Below are positions 53,741 to 64,000 of a DNA stretch of 64,000 nt, one piece after another. A model generated the notes under the pieces. That model saw nothing but the letters and a program-made list of their open reading frames with translations, was not told the DNA's origin and did no database searches. The position numbers were made by a program, and so were the translations under genes. Where the stretch lies: contig OY804585.1 of the NCBI GenBank assembly GCA_963680875.1, positions 28,386,186 to 28,450,185 on the forward strand, written 5' to 3'. Position 1 is the first letter of the stretch. The number at the start of each line of letters is the position of its first letter. The DNA is from Bathymodiolus brooksi (lineage: Eukaryota > Mollusca > Bivalvia > Mytilida > Modiolidae).

Positions 53741-56408
53741 ATTAAAAGTAAGGGTTCTCCTACCACAGATATAGGTGACGCAGATTTTAGATATTATAAC
53801 TAAGGGTTCTCCTACCACAGACATAGGTGACGCAGATTTTAGATATTAAAACTCAGAGTTCTCTTACCACAGACATAGGTGACGCTGATTTTAGATATTA
53901 AATCTACGGGTTCTCCTACCACAGACATAGGTGACGCTGATTTTAGATATTAAAACTAAGGGTTCTCCTACCACAGAAATAGGTGACGCTGATCTTAGAT
54001 ATTAAAACTAATGGTTCTCCTACCACAGACATAGGTGACGCTAATTTTAGATATTAAAACTAAGGGTTCTCCTACCACAGACATAGGTGACGCTGATTTT
54101 AGATATTAAAACTAAGGGTTCTCCTACCACATACATAGGTGACGCTGATTTTAGATATTAAAACTAAGGGTTCTCCTACCACAGACAGTAGTCAGTGTTT
54201 CTGTATTGACTTGGTTTATTAAATAAACATCTATTATTGAAATTTACTGTTCTTAAATGATGGAATTGTTATTAAAAGTAAGGGTTCTCCTACCACAGAT
54301 ATTGGTGACACTGATTTTAGATATTAAAACTAAGGGTTCTCCTACCACATACATAGGTGACGCTGATTTTAGATATTAAAACTAAGGGTTCTCCTACCAC
54401 AGACAGTAGTCAGTGTTTCTGTATTGACTTGGTTTATTAAATAAACATCTATTATTGAAATTTACTATTCCTAAATGATGGAATTGTTATTAAAAGTAAG
54501 GGTTCTCCTACCACAGATATAGGTGACGCAGATTTTAGATATTAAAACTAAGGGTTCTCCTACCACAGACATAGGTGACGCTGATTTTAGATATTAAAAC
54601 TCAGGGTTCTCTTACCACAGACATAGGTGACGCTGATTTTAGATATTAAATCTACGGGTTCTCCTACCACAGACATAGGTGACGCTGATTTTAGATATTA
54701 AAACTAAGTGTTCTCCTACCACAGACATAGGTGACGCTGATTTTAGATATTAAAACTAAGGGTTCTCCTACCACAGACATAGATCATGCTGATTTTAGAT
54801 ATTAAAACTAAGGGTTCTCCTACCACAGACATAGGTGACGCTGATTTTAGATATTAAAACTAAGGGTTCTCCTACCACAGACATAGGTGACGCTGATTTT
54901 AGATATTAAAACTAAGGTTTCTCCTACCACAGACAGTAGTCAGTGTTTCTGTATTGACTTGGTTTATTAAATAAACATCTATTATTGAAATTTACTGTTC
55001 CTAAATTATGGAATTGTTATTAAAAGTAAGGGTTCTCCTACCACAGATATAGGTGACGCTGATTTTAGATATTAAAACTCAGGGTTCTCTTACCACAGAC
55101 ATAGGTGACGCTGATTTAAGATATTAAAACTAAGGGTTCTCCTACCACAGATATAGGTGACGCTTATTTTAGATATTAAAACTAAGGGTTCTGCTACCAC
55201 AGACATAGGTGACGCTGATTTTAGATATTAAAACTCAGGGTTCTCTTACCACAGACATAGGTGACGCTGATTTAAGATATTAAAACTAAGGGTTCTCCTA
55301 CCACATACATAGGTGACGCTGATTTTAGATATTAAAACTAAGGGTTCTCCTACCACAGACATAGGTTAAGCTGATTTTAGATATTAAAACTCAGGGTTCT
55401 CTTACCACAGACATAGGTGACGCTGATTTTAGATATTAAAACTAAGGGTTCTCCTACCACAGATATAGGTGACGCTGATTTTAGATATTAAAACTAAGGG
55501 TTCTGCTACCACAGACATAGGTGACGCTGATTTTAGATATTAAAACTAAGGGTTCTCCTACCACAGACATAGGTGACGCTGATCTTAGATATTAAAACTA
55601 AGGGTTCTCCTAAGACAGACATAGGTGACGCTGATTTTAGATATTAAAACTAAGGGTTCTCCTACCACAGACAGTAGTCAGTGTTTCTGTATTGACTTGG
55701 TTTATTAAATAAACATCTATTATTGAAATATACTGTTCCTAAATGATGGAATTGTTATTAAAAGTAAGGGTTCTCCTACCACAGATATAGGTGACGCAGA
55801 TTTTAGATATTAAAACTCAGGGTTCTCTTACCACAGACATGGGTGACACTGATTTTAGATATTAAAAGTAAGGGTTCTCCAACCACACATAGTTGACGCT
55901 TATTTCAGATATTAAAACTCACGGTTCTCCTACCACAGACATAGGTGACGCTGATTTTAGATATTAAAACTAAGGGTTCTCCTACCACAGAAATAGGTGA
56001 CGCTGATTTTAGATATTAAAACTAATGGTTCTCCTACCACAGACATAGGTGACGCTGATTTTAGATATTAAAACTAAGGGTTCTCCTACCACAGACATAG
56101 GTGACGCTGATTTTAGATATTAAAACTAAGGGTTCTCCTACCACATACATAGGTGACGCTGATTTTAGATATTAAAACTAAGGGTTCTCCTACCACAGAT
56201 ATAGGTGACGCTTATTTTAGATATTAAAACTAAGGGTTCTGCTACCACAGACATAGGTGACGCTGATTTTAGATATTAAAACTAAGGGTTCTCCTACCAC
56301 AGACATAGGTGACGCTGATCTTAGATATTAAAACTAAGGGTTCTCCTACCACAGACATAGTTGACGCTGATTTTAGATATTAAAACTAAGGGTTCTCCTA
56401 CCACAGAC
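53741..56408 (+). repeat. Mixed block with S cores 54187, 54405, 54935 and 55673
   Basis: From core 53657 the spacing 530-218-530-738 repeats the recurrent cassette. Cores 54187, 54405 and 54935 correspond to 57519, 57737 and 58267 at +3,332. Local features include AGATCATGCTG at about 54,781, AAATTATGG in the core at 54935, and a rearranged monomer order at about 55,200-55,370. The core at 55673 has GAAATATACTG. Confidence 0.82.
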
Positions 56409-59400
56409 AGTAGTCAGTGTTTCTGTATTGACTTGGTTTATTAAATAAACATCTATTATTGAAATATACTGTTCCTAAATGATGGAATTGTTATTAAAAG
56501 TAAGGGTTCTCCTACCACAGATATAGGTGACGCAGATTTTAGATATTAAAACTCAGGGTTCTCTTACCACAGACATGGGTGACACTGATTTTAGATATTA
56601 AAAGTAAGGGTTCTCCAACCACACATAGTTGACGCTTATTTCAGATATTAAAACTCACGGTTCTCCTACCACAGACATAGGTGACGCTGATTTTAGATAT
56701 TAAAACTAAGGGTTCTCCTACCACAGACATAGGTGACGCTGATTTTAGATATTAAAACTCAGGGTTCTCCTACCACATACATAGGTGACGCTGATTTTAC
56801 ATATTAAAACTCAGGATTCTCCTACCACATACATAGGTGACGCTGATTATAGATATTAAAACTAAGGGTTCTCCTACCACAGACAGTAGTCCGTGTTTCT
56901 GTATTGACTTGGTTTATTAAATAAACATCTATTATTGAAATTTACAGTTCCTAAATGATGGAATTGTTATTAAAAGTAAGGGTTCTCCTACCACAGATAT
57001 AGGTGACGCAGATTTTAGATATTAAAACTAAGGGTTCTCATACCACAGACATAGGTGACGCTGATTTTAGATATTAAAACTAAGGGTTCTCCTACCACAG
57101 ATATAGGTGACGCTGATTTTAGATATTAAAACTAAGGGTTCTCCAACCACACACATAGTTGACGCTTATTTTAGATATTAAAACTCATGGTTCTCCTACT
57201 ACAGACATAGGTGACGCTGATTTTAGATATTAAAACTCAGGGTTCTCCTACCACAGACATAGGTGACGCTGATTTTAGATATTAAAACTAAGGGTTCTCC
57301 TACCACAGACATAGGTGACGCTGATTTTAGATATTAAAACTAAGGGTTCTCCTACCACAGACATAGGTGACGCTGATTTTAGATATTAAAACTAAGGGTT
57401 CTCCTACCACAGACATAGGTGACGCTGATTTTAGATATTAAAACTAAGGGTTCTCCTACCACATACATAGGTGACGCTGATTTTAGATATTAAAACTAAG
57501 GGTTCTCCTACCACAGACAGTAGTCAGTGTTTCTGTATTGACTTGGTTTATTAAATAAACATCTATTATTGAAATTTACTGTTCCTAAATGATGGAATTG
57601 TTATTAAAAGTAAGGGTTCTCCTACCACAGATATTGGTGACACTGATTTTAGATATTAAAACTAAGGGTTCTCCTACCACATACATAGGTGACGCTGATT
57701 TTAGATATTAAAACTAAGGGTTCTCCTACCACAGACAGTAGTCAGTGTTTCTGTATTGACTTGGTTTATTAAATAAACATCTATTATTGAAATTTACTAT
57801 TCCTAAATGATGGAATTGTTATTAAAAGTAAGGGTTCTCCTACCACAGATATAGGTGACACAGATTTTAGATATTAAAACTAAGGGTTCTCCAACCACAG
57901 ACATAGGTGACGCTGATTTTAGATATTAAAACTCAGGGTTCTCTTACCACAGACATAGGTGACGCTGATTTTAGATATTAAACCTACGGGTTCTCCTACC
58001 ACAGACATAGGTGACGCTGATTTTAGATATTAAAACTAAGTGTTCTCCTACCACAGACATAGGTGACGCTGATTTTAGATATTAAAACTAAGGGTTCTCC
58101 TACCACAGACATAGATCATGCTGATTTTAGATATTAAAACTAAGGGTTCTCCTACCACAGACATAGGTGACGCTGATTTTAGATATTAAAACTAAGGGTT
58201 CTCCTACCACAGACATAGGTGACGCTGATTTTAGATATTAAAACTAAGGTTTCTCCTACCACAGACAGTAGTCAGTGTTTCTGTATTGACTTGGTTTATT
58301 AAATAAACATCTATTATTGAAATTTACTGTTCCTAAATTATGGAATTGTTATTAAAAGTAAGGGTTCTCCTACCACAGATATAGGTGACGCTGATTTTAG
58401 ATATTAAAACTCAGGGTTCTCTTACCACAGACATAGGTGACGCTGATTTAAGATATTAAAACTAAGGGTTCTCCTACCACAGATATAGGTGACGCTTATA
58501 TTAGATATTAAAACTAAGGGTTCTGCTACCACAGACATAGGTGACGCTGATTTTAGATATTAAAACTAAGGGTTCTCCTACCACATACATAGGTGACGCT
58601 GATTTTAGATATTAAAACTAAGGGTTCTCCTACCACAGACATAGGTGACGCTGATTTTAGATATTAAAACTCAGGGTTCTCTTACCACAGACATAGGTGA
58701 CGCTGATTTTAAATATCAAAACTAAGGGTTCTCCTACCACAGATATAGGTGACGCTGATTTTAGATATTAAAACTAAGGGTTCTCCTACCACAGACAGTA
58801 GTCAGTGTTTCTGTATTGACTTGGTTTATTAAATAAACATCTATTATTGAAATTTACTGTTCCTAAATGATGGAATTGTTATTAAAAGTAAGGGTTCTCC
58901 TACCACAGATATAGGGGACGCAGATTTTAGATATTAAAACTAAGGGTTCTCCTACCACAGACATAGGTGACGCTGATTTTAGATATTAAAACGCAGGGTT
59001 CTCCTACCACAGACATAGGTGACGCTGATTTTAGATATTAAAACTAAGGGTTCTCCTACCACATACATAGGTGACGCTGAATTTAGATATTAAAACTAAG
59101 GGTTCTCCTACCACATACATAGGTGACTCTGATTTTAGATATTAAAACTAAGGGTTCTCCTACCACATACATAGGTGACGCTGATTTTAGATATTAAAAC
59201 TAAGGGTTCTCCTACCACAGACAGTAGTCAGTGTTTCTGTATTGACTTGGTTTATTAAATAAACATCTATTATTGAAATTTACTGTTCCTAAATGATGGA
59301 ATTGTTATTAAAAGTAAGGGTTCTCCTACCACAGATATAGGTGACGCAGATTTTAGATATTAAAACTCAGGGTTCTCTTACCACAGACATGGGTGACACT

Positions 59401-62276
59401 GATTTTAGATATTAAAAGTAAGGGTTCTCCAACCACACATAGTTGACGCTTATTTCAGATATTAAAACTCACGGTTCTCCTACCACAGACATAGGTGACG
59501 CTGATTTTAGATATTAAAACTAAGGGTTCTCCTACCACAGACATAGGTGACGCTGATTTTAGATATTAAAACTCAGGGTTCTCCTACCACATACATAGGT
59601 GACGCTGATTTTACATATTAAAACTCAGGATTCTCCTACCACATACATAGGTGACGCTGATTATAGATATTAAAACTAAGGGTTCTCCTACCACAGACAG
59701 TATTCCGTGTTTCTGTATTGACTTGGTTTATTAAATAAACATCTATTATTGAAATTTACAGTTCCTAAATGATGGAATTGTTATTAAAAGTAAGGGTTCT
59801 CCTACCACAGATATAGGTGACGCAGATTTTAGATATTAAAACTAAGGGTTCTCATACCACAGACATAGGTGACGCTGATTTTAGATATTAAAACTAAGGG
59901 TTCTCCTACCACAGATATAGGTGACGCTGATTTTAGATATTAAAACTAAGGGTTCTCCAACCACACACATAGTTGACGCTTATTTTAGATATTAAAACTC
60001 ATGGTTCTCCTACTACAGACATAGGTGACGCTGATTTTAGATATTAAAACTCAGGGTTCTCCTACCACAGACATAGGTGACGCTGATTTTAGATATTAAA
60101 ACTAAGGGTTCTCCTACCACAGACATAGGTGACGCTGATTTTAGATATTAAAACTAAGGGTTCTCCTACCACAGACATAGGTGACGCTGATTTTAGATAT
60201 TAAAACTAAGGGTTCTCCTACCACAGACATAGGTGACGCTGATTTTAGATATTAAAACTAAGGGTTCTCCTACCACATACATAGGTGACGCTGATTTTAG
60301 ATATTAAAACTAAGGGTTCTCCTACCACAGACAGTAGTCAGTGTTTCTGTATTGACTTGGTTTATTAAATAAACATCTATTATTGAAATTTACTGTTCCT
60401 AAATGATGGAATTGTTATTAAAAGTAAGGGTTCTCCTACCACAGATATTGGTGACACTGATTTTAGATATTAAAACTAAGGGTTCTCCTACCACATACAT
60501 AGGTGACGCTGATTTTAGATATTAAAACTAAGGGTTCTCCTACCACAGACAGTAGTCAGTGTTTCTGTATTGACTTGGTTTATTAAATAAACATCTATTA
60601 TTGAAATTTACTATTCCTAAATGATGGAATTGTTATTAAAAGTAAGGGTTCTCCTACCACAGATATAGGTGACACAGATTTTAGATATTAAAACTAAGGG
60701 TTCTCCAACCACAGACATAGGTGACGCTGATTTTAGATATTAAAACTCAGGGTTCTCTTACCACAGACATAGGTGACGCTGATTTTAGATATTAAACCTA
60801 CGGGTTCTCCTACCACAGACATAGGTGACGCTGATTTTAGATATTAAAACTAAGTGTTCTCCTACCACAGACATAGGTGACGCTGATTTTAGATATTAAA
60901 ACTAAGGGTTCTCCTACCACAGACATAGATCATGCTGATTTTAGATATTAAAACTAAGGGTTCTCCTACCACAGACATAGGTGACGCTGATTTTAGATAT
61001 TAAAACTAAGGGTTCTCCTACCACAGACATAGGTGACGCTGATTTTAGATATTAAAACTAAGGTTTCTCCTACCACAGACAGTAGTCAGTGTTTCTGTAT
61101 TGACTTGGTTTATTAAATAAACATCTATTATTGAAATTTACTGTTCCTAAATTATGGAATTGTTATTAAAAGTAAGGGTTCTCCTACCACAGATATAGGT
61201 GACGCTGATTTTAGATATTAAAACTCAGGGTTCTCTTACCACAGACATAGGTGACGCTGATTTAAGATATTAAAACTAAGGGTTCTCCTACCACAGATAT
61301 AGGTGACGCTTATATTAGATATTAAAACTAAGGGTTCTGCTACCACAGACATAGGTGACGCTGATTTTAGATATTAAAACTAAGGGTTCTCCTACCACAT
61401 ACATAGGTGACGCTGATTTTAGATATTAAAACTAAGGGTTCTCCTACCACAGACATAGGTGACGCTGATTTTAGATATTAAAACTCAGGGTTCTCTTACC
61501 ACAGACATAGGTGACGCTGATTTTAAATATCAAAACTAAGGGTTCTCCTACCACAGATATAGGTGACGCTTATTTTAGATATTAAAACTAAGGGTTCTGC
61601 TACCACAGACATAGGTGACGCTGATTTTAGATATTAAAACTAAGGGTTCTCCTACCACAGACATAGGTGACGCTGATCTTAGATATTAAAACTAAGGGTT
61701 CTCCTACCACAGACATAGGTGACGCTGATTTTAGATATTAAAACTAAGGGTTCTCCTACCACAGACAGTAGTCAGTGTTTCTGTATTGACTTGGTTTATT
61801 AAATAAACATCTATTATTGAAATTTACTGTTCCTAAATGATGGAATTGTTATTAAAAGTAAGGGTTCTCCTACCACAGATATAGGGGACGCAGATTTTAG
61901 ATATTAAAGCTAAGGGTTCTCCTACCACAGACATAGGTGACGCTGATTTTAGATATTAAAACGCAGGGTTCTCCTACCACAGACATAGGTGACGCTGATT
62001 TTAGATATTAAAACTAAGGGTTCTCCTACCACATACATAGGTGACGCTGAATTTAGATATTAAAACTAAGGGTTCTCCTACCACATACATAGGTGACTCT
62101 GATTTTAGATATTAAAACTAAGGGTTCTCCTACCACATACATAGGTGACGCTGATTTTAGATATTAAAACTAAGGGTTCTCCTACCACAGACAGTAGTCA
62201 GTGTTTCTGTATTTACTTGGTTTATTAAATAAACATCTATTATTGAAATTTACTGTTCCTAAATGATGGAATTGTT
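56409..62276 (+). repeat. 2.81/2.97-kb higher-order repeat, two tandem copies
   Basis: Copy 1 cores: 56409, 56885, 57519, 57737, 58267, 58797. Copy 2: 59223, 59699, 60333, 60551, 61081, 61767, 62193. The offset is 2,814 up to core 61081, then 2,970, because copy 1 lacks three monomers (156 bp) just before core 58797. Shared changes include TTTACAGTTCC, AGATCATGCTG, ATTAAACCTACGGG, CTTATATTAG, TTTTAAATATCAAAAC and ATAGGGGACGCAG. Confidence 0.88.
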
Positions 62277-64000
62277 ATTAAAAGTAAGGGTTCTCCTACC
62301 ACAGATATAGGTGACACTGATTTTAGATATGAAAACTAAGGGTTCTCCTACCACATACATAGGTGACGCTGATTTTAGATATTAAAACTAAGGGTTCTCC
62401 TACCACAGACAGTAGTCAGTGTTTTTGTATTGACTTGGTTTATTAAATAAACATCTATTATTGAAATTTACTGTTCCTAAATGATGGAATTGTTATTAAA
62501 AGTAAGGGTTCTCCTATCACAGATATAGGTGACGCATATTTTAGATATTAAAACTAAGAGTTCTCCTACCACAGACATAGGTGACGCTGATTTTAGATAT
62601 TAAATCTCAGGGTTCTCTTACCACAGACATAGGTGACGCTGATTTTAGATATTAAAACTAAGTGTTCTCCTACCACAGACATAGGTGACGCTGATTTTAG
62701 ATATTAAAACTAAGGGTTCTCCTACCACAGATATAGGTGACGCTGATTTTAGATATTAAAACTAAGGGTTCTCCTACCACAGATATAGGTGACGCTGATT
62801 TTAGATATTAAAACTAAGGGTTCTGTTACCACAGACATAGGTGACGCTGATTTTAGATATTAAAACTAAGGGTTCTCCTACCACATACATAGGTGACGCT
62901 GATTTTAGATATTAAAACTAAGGGTTCTCCTACCACAGACAGTAGTCAGTGTTTCTGTATTGACTTGGTTTATTAAATAAACATCTATTATTGAAATATA
63001 CTGTTCCTAAATGATGGAATTGTTATTAAAAGTAAGGGTTCTCCTACCACAGATATAGGTGACGCAGATTTTAGATATTAAAACTAAGGATTCTCCTACC
63101 ACAGATATAGGTGACGCTGATTTTAGATATTAAAACTCTGGGTTCTCTTACGACACACATGGGTGACACTGATTTTAGATATTAAAACTAAGGGCTCTCC
63201 AACCACACATTGTTGGCGCTTATTACAGATATTAAAACTCAGGGTTCTCCTACCACAGACATAGGTGACGCTGATTTTAGATATTAAAACTAAGGGTTCT
63301 CCTACCACAGACATAGGTGACGCTGATTTTAGATATTAAAACTCAAGGTTCTCCTACCACATACATAGGTGACGCTGATTTTACATATTAAAACTCAGGA
63401 TTCTCCTAACACATACATAGGTGACGCTGATTATAGATATTAAAACTAAGGGTTCTCCTACCACAGACAGTAGTCAGTGTTTCTGTATTGACTTGGTTTA
63501 TTAAATAAACATCTATTATTGAAATTTACTGTTCCTAAATGATGGAATTGTTGCTAAAAGTAAGGGTTCTCCTACCACAGATATAGGTGACGCAGATTTT
63601 AGATATTAAAACTAAGGGTTCTCCTACCATAAATATAGGTGACGCTGATTTTAGATATTAAAACTCAGGGTTTTCTTACCACAGACATAGGTGACGCTGA
63701 TTTTAGATATTAAAACTAAGGGTTCTCCAACCACAGACATAGGTGACGCTGATTTTAGATATTAAAACTAAGGGTTCTCCTACCACAGACATAGGTGACG
63801 TTGATTTTAGATATTAAAACTAATGGTTCTCCTACCACAGACATAGGTGACGCTGATTTTAGATATTAAAACTAAGGGTTCTCCTACCACAGACATAGGT
63901 GACGCTGATTTTAGATATTAAAACTAAGGGTTCTCCTACCACAGACATAGGTGACGCTGATTTTAGATATTAAAACTAAGGGTTCTCCTACCACAGACAT
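62277..64000 (+). repeat. Diverged relative of the 18.3-19.7 kb region; S cores 62411, 62941, 63469
   Basis: Cores 62941 and 63469 lie 44,037 bp after 18904 and 19432. The surrounding order (AAGAGTTCTCC, GGTTCTGTTACC, CTCTGGGTTCTCTTACGAC, CAGGATTCTCCTAACAC) is shared with that region and its copies near 25 and 31 kb. This copy has many private changes (GAAAACTAAG at 62331, GTTTTTGTATTG in core 62411, TGTTGGCGC near 63,212). It lacks one monomer between cores 62411 and 62941 (530 against 582). The window ends inside a monomer. Confidence 0.83.

Larger units (their letters stand above)
1..64000 (+). repeat. Satellite array of 52-bp monomers with interspersed 114-bp S units
   Basis: The whole window is head-to-tail repeat in one orientation. 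About 925 copies of a 52-bp monomer alternate with 139 copies (hand count) of a 114-bp unit, S. Both ends are inside the array. No unique DNA, inversion, transposon or gene interrupts it. Open reading frames are short because 52 is not a multiple of 3: the frame rotates at every monomer and meets stops (TAA, TAG or TGA on the + strand, TAA on the - strand). Multi-kilobase HORs show amplification by unequal exchange, the usual behaviour of eukaryotic satellites. Species and chromosomal position (centromeric, pericentromeric, subtelomeric, sex or B chromosome) cannot be read from the sequence. Confidence 0.98.

Noticed and set aside
1..64000. Telomere-like repeat, because each monomer has CTAAGGGTT
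   Set aside because: The hexamer is present once per 52 bp and never in tandem, so it is not telomeric or interstitial telomeric repeat.

Overview
The window is a single unbroken tract of satellite DNA. I found no protein-coding gene, RNA gene, transposon, CRISPR array or unique sequence anywhere in the 64 kb. Head-to-tail satellite with multi-kilobase higher-order repeats (HORs) points to a eukaryotic chromosome, such as pericentromeric, centromeric or other heterochromatin. I do not recognise the family and cannot name a species. The array runs off both ends of the window, so its true length and flanks are unknown. Every unit is in the same orientation.

The array has two building blocks. 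The first is a 52-bp monomer (consensus copy 261-312, about 38% GC, one CpG). The second is a 114-bp unit called S here. S keeps the first 30 bp of the monomer, then replaces its last 22 bp with an 84-bp core that is AT-rich (about 26% GC), normally CpG-free and not visibly related to the monomer. The core holds a perfect 7-bp-arm palindrome, GTTTATT-A-AATAAAC. I counted 139 S cores by hand, about 18% of the window, among roughly 925 monomers. Distances between neighbouring S cores are almost always 114 + 52n bp, off by at most 2 bp. The smallest n is 2; n = 0 or 1 never occurs. The monomer just after each S has its own signature.

Layout: 1-936 plain monomers; 937-3804 six S units; 3805-5050 the longest S-free run (24 monomers); 5051-7530 a 1,018-bp tandem duplication; 7107-8156 a segment found again at 10887-11936; 8157-10886 a mixed stretch; 10887-16340 a 2,762-bp HOR in two copies; 15831-36260 a 6.05/6.28-kb HOR in three overlapping copies; 36260-49306 a 3.25-3.34-kb HOR in four copies, interrupted by a 1,112-bp duplication with no difference seen by eye; 49307-52764 a mixture of earlier segments; 52765-53740 a 488-bp duplication; 53741-56408 a mixture; 56409-62276 a 2.81/2.97-kb HOR in two copies; 62277-64000 a diverged relative of the 18.3-19.7 kb region.

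The pattern fits repeated unequal crossing-over and segmental amplification. Several chimeric junctions can be placed within tens of bases, and some fall in or beside an S unit. The most unusual feature is the second module: a palindrome-bearing 84-bp core inserted in phase with the 52-bp register, with its own neighbours on each side. All coordinates and counts were read by eye and may be off by a base or two.
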